Assembly (NCBI GenBank): GCA_016716065.1
Contig: JADJXA010000001.1
Coordinates: forward strand, 930,001-994,000
DNA from: Candidatus Leptovillus gracilis
GTDB taxonomy: Bacteria; Chloroflexota; Anaerolineae; Promineifilales; Promineifilaceae
DNA: 64,000 nucleotides
Direction of reading: 5' to 3'
Part shown: piece by piece, positions 28,839 to 39,060 of the stretch
Numbering within the stretch: position 1 is the first letter of the stretch
How the letters are laid out: every line of letters starts with the position of its first letter
The notes under the pieces: model-generated
Told to the model about the DNA's origin: nothing
Seen by the model: only the letters and a program-made list of their open reading frames with translations
The model's database searches: none
Position numbers and translations under genes: made by a program

Positions 28839-29661
28839 GTTGGGTTGGCTGCTGCACCATGCGGCCGGGCTGGCGGTGGCGGTCTTGTTTTTGCTGCCGA
28901 TTTATTGGATTTTTACGGCGTCCTTGCGCCAGCCGGGGCTGCCGCCGCCGACAAGCATTGAGTGGTGGCCGGAGTCGCCGACGTTGGCGAACTATCCTTT
29001 CATTTTTAATTTGCTGCCGATGGCCCGCTACATTCGCAATTCGCTGATCGTGGTGGGTACGGCCGTTCCCATCACCGTGTTCATCGCTTCCATCGCCGGC
29101 TTTGCCATGTCGCAGGAAGATGATTTGTGGCGGCGGCGGCTGCTCATCGCCAGCATTGTGCTGCTGATGGTCCCTGGGGCGTCGGTGTGGCTGTTCCGCT
29201 TCCAGATTTTGCGCTGGCTGGGCCTGATAGATTCGCTGTGGGCGCTGATTGCTCCGGCGTTTGCCGCCGGCAGCCCGCTGTATGTGCTGCTGTTTTTCTG
29301 GGCTTACCGGCGCATCCCGGTGGAGATTTTTGAAGCGGCCCGGTTGGATGGCGCGTCGGCCTGGGCAATGTGGCGGCGGTTGGCACGGCCGTTGGTGCGG
29401 CCGACGGCCGTTACCGTCATCATCCTCTCTTTCGTCATGTACTGGAGCGATTTTGTCAGCCCGGTGTTGTACATTTTTGATACCAAACTGTACACCCTGC
29501 CCATCGGTTTGTAAATTCTCAAGCAGTTAGACCCCACCAACTGGTCGCTGCTCATGGCCGCCTCGGCGGTGATCACCCTGCCTGTCTTGCTCTTGTTCAT
29601 CATCTTACAGCGCTCTTTTCTGAGCGACCTGTCTATTGCCAGTTTGATGGACCAAAGCTAG
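28828..29661 (+). CDS. Sugar ABC transporter permease (MalG-like), interrupted by a stop codon
   Basis: From ATG 28828 (GGGAGGA upstream) the frame reads a MalG-type permease with the docking loop FEAARLDGASAWAMWRRLAR. It meets TAA at 29512-29514 after LYTLPIGL. The same frame continues without a shift to TAG 29659-29661, and that continuation (LDPTNWSLLMAASAVITLPV, then FIILQRSF) is the normal family C-terminus. Total length would be 277 residues. A single C-to-T change in a Gln codon (CAA) would produce the stop. As written, the last membrane helix is lost. Confidence 0.88.
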
Positions 29662-29719
29662 CGGCAGGGTTCAGTGTACGGCAATCCATCATGGGAATCT
29701 GACAACGGGAGCTAAAAAT

Positions 29720-31021
29720 ATGTTGAAACGAATCCTTGTACTGTGTCTTGTCTTGGGGGTGCTGCTGTTGGCGGCCTGCCAATCCGCAAACACCTCAACC
29801 GAAAGCACGTCGCAGCCGGCGGTTATCAGCTTCTCCGTTTTTGGCGATCAGGCAGAATATGAAGCCTACGTCAGCCTGGTAGACGCCTTCAGCGCGGCGC
29901 ACCCAGAGATTACGGTGCAGCTGCAGCATGTGCCCGGCCAGAGTGAATACCGCCAACGGTTAGCCACAGCCTTTTCGGCCGGCCAACCGCCGGATGTGAT
30001 GCTGCTGAATTACCGCCGCTTTGGCTCTTTTGTGGCCGAGGGTGGATTGGCCCCGCTCGGCGACTATCTGGCCGCCAGCAGCGTGATTACCGAGGCTGAT
30101 TTTTACCCGGAAGCGACCGAATCGTTTTACCTGGACGGGCAGTTGTGGTGCATCCCGCAGAATTTGTCCAGCCTGGTAATTTATTACAACAAAGATTTGT
30201 TTGACGCCGCCAGGCTGCCTTATCCGGCCAACGATTGGAGCCACGCCGACTTTTTGGCGGCGGCGCGGGCGTTGACCAAAGATGTGGATGGCGACGGCCG
30301 TACCGACCAATACGGCGTGGGCATCGAGCCGAGCATCTTCCGGCTAGCGCCCTTCATTTGGCAGTTTGGCGGCGAACTGGTAGACAACGAAGCGCGGCCC
30401 ACCCGCCTGACCCTGGACAGCCCGGAAGCCCTGGCCGCTTTCCAATGGTTTGTGGATTTGCAGCTTAAAGAACACGTTGTGCCCGACGCGGTGGCCGAAG
30501 CGGCCCAAGACAGCGAAAGCCGTTTCTTAAACGGCACATTGGCAATGTATTTCAACAGCCGCCGCGGCGTGCCCACCTACCGCACCATCACCGGCTTTGA
30601 ATGGGATGTGGCCCCGCTGCCACGCGGCCAACAGGCCGCCGGCATCTTGCACAGCGACGCCTACTGCCTGGCCAACGCGGCGGCCAACAAAGACGCCGCC
30701 TGGACCTTCATCGAGTTCGCCAATTCCGTCGCCGGCCAGACGATCATCGCCCAATCCGGCCGCACAGTGCCCTCCCTGATTGCCGTCGCCGAATCACCCG
30801 CCTTCCTCTCGCCGGACCTGCCCCCGGCCAACAGCCGGGTTTTCCTGGACACCGTGCCGCAAATCCGCCGCGTGCCCATCACGACCACCTGGGTGAGCAT
30901 TGAGGAAACGGCCGGGCAGGAGATTGAACGGGCTTTTTATGGGCAGGTTGGCGTGGAGGAGGCGGCGGCAACGGCCGTTAGCCTCACCCAACCCTACTTC
31001 GACAAAGCCAACACGCCTTAA
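29720..31021 (+). CDS. Sugar ABC transporter substrate-binding lipoprotein
   Basis: A protein of 433 residues. The lipoprotein signal ends LLLAAC (Cys20). The mature part follows the family 1 extracellular solute-binding pattern: ISFSVFGDQAEYEAY, AFSAGQPPDVMLLN, WCIPQNLSSLVIYYNKDLFD, and NKDAAWTFIEFANS near the end. It delivers a sugar or oligosaccharide to the two permeases just upstream. No ATPase gene (MsmX/MalK type) is in the window, so a shared ATPase elsewhere would be needed. Confidence 0.93.
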   Translation: MLKRILVLCLVLGVLLLAACQSANTSTESTSQPAVISFSVFGDQAEYEAYVSLVDAFSAAHPEITVQLQHVPGQSEYRQRLATAFSAGQPPDVMLLNYRRFGSFVAEGGLAPLGDYLAASSVITEADFYPEATESFYLDGQLWCIPQNLSSLVIYYNKDLFDAARLPYPANDWSHADFLAAARALTKDVDGDGRTDQYGVGIEPSIFRLAPFIWQFGGELVDNEARPTRLTLDSPEALAAFQWFVDLQLKEHVVPDAVAEAAQDSESRFLNGTLAMYFNSRRGVPTYRTITGFEWDVAPLPRGQQAAGILHSDAYCLANAAANKDAAWTFIEFANSVAGQTIIAQSGRTVPSLIAVAESPAFLSPDLPPANSRVFLDTVPQIRRVPITTTWVSIEETAGQEIERAFYGQVGVEEAAATAVSLTQPYFDKANTP

Positions 31022-31049
31022 CCCACCGCCCGCAGCCCTCGGCCGCTAA

Positions 31050-31100
31050 ATATGGGGAACCCGACAAATTTTGCCCATTGTCAGGTTCGCCATATTTTTT
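31050..31100 (+). terminator. Intrinsic terminator of the sugar ABC operon
   Basis: Arms 31050-31067 and 31078-31095 pair over 18 positions with two mismatches (ATATGGGGAACC with GGTTCGCCATAT at the base) and are followed by a T tract. Confidence 0.85.
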
Positions 31101-31772
31101 ACCAGCCTTTTGGCAGAATTTACGGTTGGCAAAAAAGCCGGTTCATGAGAGAATCATGAGCCATCAGTAAACGTGTCCCAATGCAGTAGATCAACGGGTG
31201 CAGGTTGCATGAACGTCGTTTCACATCAGCACAAATCAAATGGTCGGGATACGGCCGTTTCTCGATTTCAATTCTCCACGGGAGCTTTCTCCCTTCCAAT
31301 TTCCCCACCGTCTAAACATCTTGCAGATGCCTCCCACTTCGGCTGGCATCCTCTATCATTCAGCCAAATGCACATTGCAACAAACCAGCTCTGGTGATTC
31401 CTATAATCACCTAATGTTTGTTGGTATGCACTTTAAGACATCACACCACAACAAGGTTGCCCGTATGAGTATAAGGAGGTGCTATTTTTAATAAAGACAA
31501 AAACCATATCTGTACAAACGACTGGATCTAAACCTTTTGCCAATAGGCCGGATTAATAATTACAGCGAGCGCCAACCTGGTTCACCAATCGGCAAGCTTG
31601 GGTAGTCCCGCGACATAAGGCGAACAAACTGGCATCTAGTTCCCAAAATCTAGGCCTATAAAAACACGAAACAGGCCAGCATCCTCGCACATTCGCGTCA
31701 TTTAGCTGTCTGGCTGTTTAACAAAAGGCGACTCTTTTATTGTTGTTTCATTTGTATGCAAGGAGAAAAACA
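31101..31772 (+). other. Long non-coding stretch before the giant secreted protein
   Basis: About 670 bases, AT-richer than the flanks, with no convincing gene on either strand. A ribosome-binding-like AAGGAGGTG near 31481 is not followed by a usable frame. The end of the region holds AAGGAG (31760-31765), which serves the gene starting at 31773. A long 5' leader or degraded sequence are both possible. Confidence 0.5.
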
Positions 31773-34700
31773 ATGAAAATGGCTATGAGGATATTAGCCG
31801 GAATTGCTATTTTACTGGCAGTTTTCCTGTTAACCTCAACCCCCAACAGTCGGGCGTCTGACCAGGTCAGTTCACCGACAACGCAAGTTTTCACCAGCGA
31901 ACCCGTCACCCCTGCCCTCAGCCGGCCGGTCCGCGAGATTGAACCGCAAAAACAAGAACAGGTTCTCGACCGTGAAATCAACCCCATTCGCAACCCGGGG
32001 TTGTTCATGGAAGACATGGGGCTGCCAGGGTCCAACACCACCAAACAAGACCCCCTGGAAGCTCTATCGTGGATTGATACCGGGCGCACGCCCAATCCCA
32101 TTTTCACCTTTGAAGGGCTGGGAACCGATGGCTACACCCCGCCCGACACCATTGGCGAAGTTGGCCCCAACCACTACGTGCAAATGGTCAACGTCTCTTT
32201 TGCCATCTTCGACAAAAGTGGCAACGTCGTCCAGGGGGACACCCCCTTCAACGCGCTCTTCACCGGGAGCGGTCTGACCCAATGCGCCAGCCAAAACGAT
32301 GGCGACCCCATCGTGGTCTGGGACAGCCTGGCCGACCGCTGGTTATTGTCGCAGTTTGCCGTTAGCAGCACACCTGAGCATATGTGCATCGCTATTTCGC
32401 AAACGCCCGACCCCACCGGCGCTTATTATCTTTATCAGTTTGCCATGCCGGACTTCCCGGACTACTTTAAGTTTGGCGTCTGGCCCGATGCCTATTACAT
32501 GGGCACAAACACCGGTTTCCCCAACCAATATTACGCCTACGCCTTCGACCGCGTGCGCATGTTGGCGGGACAACCGGCCACGTTCCAATACTCTAACGGA
32601 CATCCGAACTTCATGATGCCCGCCGATCTGGATGGTCCCACGGCCCCACCGGCCGGCAGCCCTGGCTACTTCTACACCATGCTTGCCGAAGGGTATCCGA
32701 ACCATCCGGCCGGCGTAGACCGCCTGGTGCTGTATGAATTTGATGTGGACTGGGTAACTCCGGCTAATTCCACTTTTGGCATTGCCCAACAAATTCCCAT
32801 CGCCGATTACAACTATACGGTGTGCGGTTTCTTCGTCGGCAACTGTATTCCGCAGCCGGCTACGGCACAGCGCATTGATTCGCTTTCCTACTGGCCGATG
32901 TGGCGCTTTGCCTACCGCAACCTGGGCGGCTACGAAGCGATGGTCGGCAACTTCACTGTAGACGTAGACGGCACAGACCGCGCCGCGATTCGGTGGTTTG
33001 AACTGCAAAACCAGGGCGCCGGCTGGATACTGCATCAGGAAGGCACACACGCCCCGGACAGCGATCACCGCTTCATGGGCAGTATTGCCATGGATGGGTC
33101 TGGCAACATTGCCTTAGGGTACTCCGTTTCCAGCAGCACGACGCGCCCCTCCATTCGTTATGCCACACGCCTGCGCACCGACCCGTTGGGTACGCTGCAA
33201 GCCGAAGCCTCACTGTATGCGGGTGTTGGTTCACAGACCGGCATTCATCGTTGGGGAGATTACAGTTCCATCAATGTTGACCCGACCGACGAATGTACCT
33301 TCTGGTATACCAACGAATACCACGACGTAGATGACGCCGGCTTCAACTGGAATACGCGCATTGGCGTTTTCCGCCTGCCAGAATGTACCGGCACGCTTGG
33401 CCCGGACTTTACCATTGAAGCCGATCCGGCCGAACGCAATATCTGCACACCGGCCGATGCGGTTTATGATGTTACCGTCAATTACTTCAGTGGTTACAAC
33501 AGTCAGGTAAACCTGAGCGCGTCTGGTTTGCCACCTGGGGCGACAGCGACGTTTGTGCCATCTTCGGTTATCACGCCGACAACCGACAGTGTGTTGACCA
33601 TTGGCACAACCGGGGCGACCGCTGGCTCATACAATGTCAATATTGTGGGCATTGGCGTACCCACACCCACCCACACCACCACGGTGGGACTGAATCTGTT
33701 CACGGCCGTTCCCGGCGCTGTCACCCTGGTAACGCCAGCCGACACAGCCACGAACATTGACCTGCTGCCAACGTTTAGCTGGAACAACGCCACCCAGGCG
33801 GGCAGCTACTATCTGGAAGTAGCCACCGATGGCGCGTTTAGCACCATCGTCTACACGGCCACCGTCAACAGCACTTCGCACCAGGCGACGACCGCGCTCA
33901 ATCCCCTCACCACCTACTATTGGCGTGTCACCCCCAGCAACACCTGCGGCGGCGGCGCGGCCTCGGCGGTCTACAGCTTCACCACCCGCGACATCCCGCC
34001 CATCCTGCTGGTGGACGACGATGATAATGGGCCAGACGTGCGCAGCTATTACACGGACATTCTGGATAACCTGGGCCTCTTCTACGACGTGTGGGACACC
34101 AACAACAGCGACAACGAACCCACCGCCCAAGACCTGTCCCCTTACAGCATGGTCATCTGGTTCACCGGTGATGAGTTTGGCGGCGCGGCCGGCCCCGGCG
34201 CGGCCGGTGAAGCGGCCCTGGGCAGTTGGCTGGATGGCGGCTCCTGCCTCTTCCTCAGCAGCCAGGATTATCGCTACGACCGCAACATCACGCCCTTTAT
34301 GACCACTTACCTGGGCGTCGCCACCATCACCAATGATGACGGCGATTACACCACGGTGACGGGGCAAAACTCGGTGTTTGGCGGGTTAGGGCCATACACC
34401 CTCACCTATCCTTTCACCGACTTCTCTGACCCGGTAAACCCAGACGCTACGGCCGAAGTGGCCTTTTTGGGCAACAACGCCAAGAATGCGGCCATCAACA
34501 AAGACAGCGGCGTCTACCGCACCACCTTCTGGGCCTTCCCGTTTGAGGCCATGACTGTTGCCGACCGGGAAGAAAGTATGCAGGTTGCCGTAGCTTGGTG
34601 TGGCACCGGCGCAGACACCGGCACGCTGGCAGGCAACGTCTCCAGCGCTGTCACCACCCTGGGCATTCAGGGGGCGACGGTAACGGCCGTTGACGGCAGC

Positions 34701-37700
34701 TACCAACGCACCGTCTCCACCAATGCGGCTGGCGACTACAACATGACTGTGCCTGTTGGGACCTACAGCGTCACCGCCGCGGCGACCAACTACGTTGCTG
34801 AAACGGTCAACAACATTGTTGTCCTCACCAACACCATCACCACCGTAGACTTTGTCCTGGATGGTTCGGTGCTGACCTACAGCCCGGCGGCCATCGAAGA
34901 GTATATGGACATTGGCGATGTGGTCAGCAACACTGTCACCGTCACCAACACCGGCCCGCTGCCCATTGATTGGAGCGCCAACATCAGCAACTTCGGTGGT
35001 CCGGCGCTGCAACTGCGACTGGTAGACATCTCCATCCCACGCTTTGAAGGCACGCTGCCGGCCGACACCGAGCCGCAGACAACGGCGCGCCCGCCGCAAG
35101 CCCCGACTCAGGCGGCAGCCGGCGATGTGTACCCGTTAGCGCCAATGGGCGAAATGGCGTATGCTCTGGACGTTTTCCCCGGTCTCAACCTGGTGCTGTT
35201 CCCCGATGTGGATGCGCCAGGAACCTGGACGGCCGTCGGCGGTGTGCCGCAGTTCCATCCCGCCGGTGATTTCCTGGGCAGTGACTTCTCCAAGTTGTAC
35301 GCCCTGGATTACGACACCAACCAGTTTGTCAGCATAGACACGGCCACTGCCGCGCGGACAGTAATTGGCACGGCCGTTGGCAATGGCAATTGGGCCGGTA
35401 TGACCGGCGCTGTGGATGGCACGCTCTACGCCGTATCCTCCGTCTGCGGTACCAGCTCTACCCTGTACACCATCAACCCGGCCACAGCCGCCCTGACCCA
35501 AATCGGATCCATCGGCGCCGGCACGTGCATCATTGATATCGCCATCAATGCCCAAGGCGAAATGTACGGCGTAGATCTCATCAGCGACGCCCTCTACCAA
35601 ATTGACACGTCCACTGGCGTGGGCACGGTAGTAGGGCCGTTAGGCGTCGCCGCCAATTTCGCACAAGGCATGGACTTCGAGCAAGTCTCTGGCGTTCTCT
35701 ACTGGGCGGCCTACACAACCGCCGGTGAAATGCGCGTGATTGATACCACCACCGGCGCCAGCGCGTTGGTGGGCGGCTTCCCCGGCGGCGCAGAAGTAGA
35801 CGCCCTGGGTTTTGCCACCTTCCCTGGTGGCGCGGGCGGCTGGGCTTCGGCCGTGCCCAACAGCGGCACCATTCCCGCCAACAGCACCGCCACCTTTGAA
35901 GTCGTCTTCGACGCCTCCTCGCTGTATCAGACCGGCGACTACACCGCCGAACTGAACTTCAGCGGCACATTCGTCAACCAACCGCCGACCATGCCGCTGA
36001 CGATGCACCTGGGCTGCCCCACCTGTGGTATCCTGGCCGGGGACATCACCGATGCCCGCACCGGTGACCCGCTCAGCGCCAGCATCCACATCACCGGCCC
36101 TGGCGGCTTCGACGTGACCCTGAACGGCAGCAGCTACAGCAACATCGCTGTGCAGCCCGGCAGCTACACCATCGCAGTCAGCGCCAATGGCTACTTCTCC
36201 GATTCGGCCACGGTGACCGCCACGACAAGTACCACCACCGTCACCGATTTCGCCCTGGTTCCCGAATATGGCGAACTGGTCTACAGCCCGGCGGCCATTG
36301 AAGAATTCATGTCCGTTGGCGACGTAGTCAGCAACACCGTCACTGTCACCAACACCGGCACCATTCCCTTCGACTTCAACGTCAACATCGGCAACTACGG
36401 TGGACCACTGCGGTTAATCCCGCTGACAGTGACCCCGCTGGCGGAAACGAAGGACGTTGCCCCCAACGCCAACTTCAGCACATTCGGTCGCCCGGCGGCG
36501 GTGGCTTCCTACCCGTTAGCCCCCTTCGCCGACGTCAACCTGGTGTTGGATGATGGCACGCGGGAAGACGCCATTGGTCTGACCAATGGTGGACAGTTCA
36601 TCTGGCTCAACCGCTTCACGCCGGCCGCTGGCGACTTCCCCTTCACCCTCACCGAAGTACAAGTCCTCTTCGGCTCGGCTGTTGGTGTGAACGTCGGCGA
36701 ACTGGTAGACATCTACGTCTATGAAGACACCGATGGCGATGGCAACCCCGGAACCGGGGCCAACTTTGTTGGCAGCATCCTGAATGCGGCCGTCCAGGCC
36801 ACCAACGATGTCACCTGGTCCGTCTACCCGAGCACGGCGCCCATCGTCCTCAACGGTCCTGGCGATGTCCTCATCGCTGTGGTGAACCGTACCGCCGGTA
36901 CAGATGCTGGTGAATTCCCGGCGTCTATAGACCAAACCGCATCCGTTGGGCGTTCCTGGATAGGTCTTTACACGGGCACGCCGGGCAATCCGCCCACTTT
37001 ACCGGCCGATTCAGACTGGGGTACCATTGATTCCTTTGGTCTGCCCGGGAACTGGATGGTACGCGGTTACGGCAGCTTCGGCGCTGGCAGCGGTGGGTGG
37101 GCCTCGGCCGTGCCCAACAGCGGCACGGTTCCGGCCGGCAGCAGCGTCACCTTCGAGGTTGTCTTCGACGCCAGCGCTTTGCTGCAAGTCGGCACGTACA
37201 CGGCCGATCTCAGCTTCAGCGGCAACTTCGAGAACACCCCGCCGGTGATGCCTCTCACCATGCACCTGGACTGCCCCACCTGCGGCTTCCTGGAAGGCAG
37301 CATCACCGACGCCCTCACCGGCGACCCGCTAACGGCTAACATCCACGTAACAGGCGGCAGCGGTGTAGACGTCACCGTCTCCGGCGACAGCTACTCCCTG
37401 TCTGTGCCTGCCGGTTCTTACGACATCGAAGTAACCGCTGCTGGTTACTTTGATGAAATGGAAACGGTGGCTGTGGCCCAGGGCGCGACGGTGACAACCG
37501 ACTTTGCCCTGACCCCCATCTTCAGCGAACTGGTCTACGCGCCGCAAAGCTTTGAGGTAACAGTGGGTCTGGGCACAATGCTCACCGAAACGCTGCTCAT
37601 CAGCAATACCGGCACGGCCGCTTTCGACTTCGTTCTCAGCGATGTGGAGACGGGTAACCCGCTCGCGGGCCGCTTCTACAGCCCGGCGACCACCTGCCCG

Positions 37701-38879
37701 CCCGATGCCTTTGGCTACACCTGCACCGACTCTAACGAAGCCGACGGACTGGTGGCCTACGACTTCGAGGACATCGCGGCGACTGGCACGGCCGTTGCGC
37801 TGACCGACGATTCCGTGAGTGCGGCGCTGCCAATCGGCTTTGCCTTCGATTACTACGGGACCGAGTACAGCGACATCTACATCAGCTCCAACGGCTTCCT
37901 GACGGTACTCTCCGGGTCGAGCAACGGCTGCTGCACCGGCGGTATTCTGCCCGATACAGGCATTCCCAACGGCGTGATTGCCGGCTGGTGGGAAGACCTG
38001 AACCCCAGCTTGGGCGGCACGATCCAGTACCAGACAATGGGCAGCGCGCCCAGCCGGTACATGATTGTGCAGTTCACCGACGTGCCTCACTTCGGTGGCG
38101 GTAACGCGGTGACATTGCAGTACAAGCTGTTTGAAGGCAGCAACAACATCGAAGTCCACTACCAGGCTGCGCCTTCCGACGCTGGCACGCATTCGGCCGG
38201 CATCGAAAATGAGACCGGCACGATTGGGCTGCAATATTACCGTGGCACAAGCGCTCTGCCGACGCCGTTGGCCGTTTGCTACCTCTATCCGGGGCAGTTT
38301 GCTTGCGGCAGCGGCGGCGTAGATGCGCCGTGGCTGGTGGAAACCCCCAACGCGGGCACAATTGCTGCCGGTGACGAGACGGCCGTCAGCCTGCTCTTCG
38401 ACGCCAGTGTCATCACCCAAACCGGCACGTACACGGCCGAATTGTACTTCAATGGTACGTTCGACAACGTGGTCACACCGGCGACGGTGGTGATGCACGT
38501 GGAACAACCGGCAGCGGCCATCAACCTGGACGTAACGGTCAGCGCCACCAACGAGTGTGGCACGGCCAATACGCTGGAAGTGGCCCCCGGCTCGGTGGTC
38601 TACTACTGCTACACCGTCAGCAACACCGGCAATGTCATGCTGCCAACCCACACCATCACCGATACCGTCTTCGGGCACATTGCTACCTTCATCTACGACT
38701 TGCTGCCCGGCGCGAGCGAATCGGTAGTCTACACGCAGACCATCACGGCCAACACTGCTTCCACCGCCCGGTGGACAGCGTCGCACGCTGGTCTGGGTAT
38801 GTCGGCCATGGCCGAGGACAGCGTGTCGGTTACGTTGGCGACTCGTTACATCTTCCTGCCGGTCATCGTAAAACCGTAA
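31773..38879 (+). CDS. Giant secreted multidomain beta-rich protein
   Basis: A protein of 2368 residues from ATG 31773 (AAGGAG eight bases before), with a signal peptide (MKMAMRILAGIAILLAVFLL). Residues to about 540 form a conserved N-terminal exported domain (PDTIGEVGPNHYVQMVN, DRWLLSQF). Then Fn3-like (about 646-745), an LVDDDDNGPDVR glutamine-amidotransferase-like region (745-945), and three carboxypeptidase-regulatory-like modules (about 949, 1417 and 1836), each followed by a repeated segment with SNTVTVTNTG or LISNTGTAAFDF. A propeller-like part sits at 1120-1350 and a DUF11-like domain near 2250-2345. It ends with TRYIFLPVIVKP. It is probably a surface or extracellular adhesin or scaffold; no catalytic site was recognised. 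Confidence 0.85.
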   Translation: MKMAMRILAGIAILLAVFLLTSTPNSRASDQVSSPTTQVFTSEPVTPALSRPVREIEPQKQEQVLDREINPIRNPGLFMEDMGLPGSNTTKQDPLEALSWIDTGRTPNPIFTFEGLGTDGYTPPDTIGEVGPNHYVQMVNVSFAIFDKSGNVVQGDTPFNALFTGSGLTQCASQNDGDPIVVWDSLADRWLLSQFAVSSTPEHMCIAISQTPDPTGAYYLYQFAMPDFPDYFKFGVWPDAYYMGTNTGFPNQYYAYAFDRVRMLAGQPATFQYSNGHPNFMMPADLDGPTAPPAGSPGYFYTMLAEGYPNHPAGVDRLVLYEFDVDWVTPANSTFGIAQQIPIADYNYTVCGFFVGNCIPQPATAQRIDSLSYWPMWRFAYRNLGGYEAMVGNFTVDVDGTDRAAIRWFELQNQGAGWILHQEGTHAPDSDHRFMGSIAMDGSGNIALGYSVSSSTTRPSIRYATRLRTDPLGTLQAEASLYAGVGSQTGIHRWGDYSSINVDPTDECTFWYTNEYHDVDDAGFNWNTRIGVFRLPECTGTLGPDFTIEADPAERNICTPADAVYDVTVNYFSGYNSQVNLSASGLPPGATATFVPSSVITPTTDSVLTIGTTGATAGSYNVNIVGIGVPTPTHTTTVGLNLFTAVPGAVTLVTPADTATNIDLLPTFSWNNATQAGSYYLEVATDGAFSTIVYTATVNSTSHQATTALNPLTTYYWRVTPSNTCGGGAASAVYSFTTRDIPPILLVDDDDNGPDVRSYYTDILDNLGLFYDVWDTNNSDNEPTAQDLSPYSMVIWFTGDEFGGAAGPGAAGEAALGSWLDGGSCLFLSSQDYRYDRNITPFMTTYLGVATITNDDGDYTTVTGQNSVFGGLGPYTLTYPFTDFSDPVNPDATAEVAFLGNNAKNAAINKDSGVYRTTFWAFPFEAMTVADREESMQVAVAWCGTGADTGTLAGNVSSAVTTLGIQGATVTAVDGSYQRTVSTNAAGDYNMTVPVGTYSVTAAATNYVAETVNNIVVLTNTITTVDFVLDGSVLTYSPAAIEEYMDIGDVVSNTVTVTNTGPLPIDWSANISNFGGPALQLRLVDISIPRFEGTLPADTEPQTTARPPQAPTQAAAGDVYPLAPMGEMAYALDVFPGLNLVLFPDVDAPGTWTAVGGVPQFHPAGDFLGSDFSKLYALDYDTNQFVSIDTATAARTVIGTAVGNGNWAGMTGAVDGTLYAVSSVCGTSSTLYTINPATAALTQIGSIGAGTCIIDIAINAQGEMYGVDLISDALYQIDTSTGVGTVVGPLGVAANFAQGMDFEQVSGVLYWAAYTTAGEMRVIDTTTGASALVGGFPGGAEVDALGFATFPGGAGGWASAVPNSGTIPANSTATFEVVFDASSLYQTGDYTAELNFSGTFVNQPPTMPLTMHLGCPTCGILAGDITDARTGDPLSASIHITGPGGFDVTLNGSSYSNIAVQPGSYTIAVSANGYFSDSATVTATTSTTTVTDFALVPEYGELVYSPAAIEEFMSVGDVVSNTVTVTNTGTIPFDFNVNIGNYGGPLRLIPLTVTPLAETKDVAPNANFSTFGRPAAVASYPLAPFADVNLVLDDGTREDAIGLTNGGQFIWLNRFTPAAGDFPFTLTEVQVLFGSAVGVNVGELVDIYVYEDTDGDGNPGTGANFVGSILNAAVQATNDVTWSVYPSTAPIVLNGPGDVLIAVVNRTAGTDAGEFPASIDQTASVGRSWIGLYTGTPGNPPTLPADSDWGTIDSFGLPGNWMVRGYGSFGAGSGGWASAVPNSGTVPAGSSVTFEVVFDASALLQVGTYTADLSFSGNFENTPPVMPLTMHLDCPTCGFLEGSITDALTGDPLTANIHVTGGSGVDVTVSGDSYSLSVPAGSYDIEVTAAGYFDEMETVAVAQGATVTTDFALTPIFSELVYAPQSFEVTVGLGTMLTETLLISNTGTAAFDFVLSDVETGNPLAGRFYSPATTCPPDAFGYTCTDSNEADGLVAYDFEDIAATGTAVALTDDSVSAALPIGFAFDYYGTEYSDIYISSNGFLTVLSGSSNGCCTGGILPDTGIPNGVIAGWWEDLNPSLGGTIQYQTMGSAPSRYMIVQFTDVPHFGGGNAVTLQYKLFEGSNNIEVHYQAAPSDAGTHSAGIENETGTIGLQYYRGTSALPTPLAVCYLYPGQFACGSGGVDAPWLVETPNAGTIAAGDETAVSLLFDASVITQTGTYTAELYFNGTFDNVVTPATVVMHVEQPAAAINLDVTVSATNECGTANTLEVAPGSVVYYCYTVSNTGNVMLPTHTITDTVFGHIATFIYDLLPGASESVVYTQTITANTASTARWTASHAGLGMSAMAEDSVSVTLATRYIFLPVIVKP

Positions 38880-38942
38880 CGGCCGTTCTTCATTGCGATA
38901 AGTTGTTCATCCGAGCAGCTTATCCGGTGAACCAATAAAAAG

Positions 38943-38977
38943 AAACCCCGCCACAAAAACTGTGGCGGGGTTTTTTT
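38943..38977 (+). terminator. Strong intrinsic terminator
   Basis: The 13-bp perfect stem AAACCCCGCCACA / TGTGGCGGGGTTT with a 5-nt loop, followed by seven T residues, lies 64 bases after the stop of the giant gene. Confidence 0.95.
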
Positions 38978-39060
38978 GTAACCAATAGTTGTGAACGCCG
39001 CCGGACAGTGGCACAATTGACGACTGATCCTGAGCTTGCCGAAGGGTTGACGATTGACTT

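Noticed and set aside
31476..31500. AAGGAGGTG as the start signal of a gene
   Set aside because: No start codon with a usable frame follows at the right distance.
37329..38786. A 485-codon minus-strand frame opposite the giant protein
   Set aside because: No recognisable domain, composition of an antisense shadow, and the plus strand carries a continuous repeat protein.
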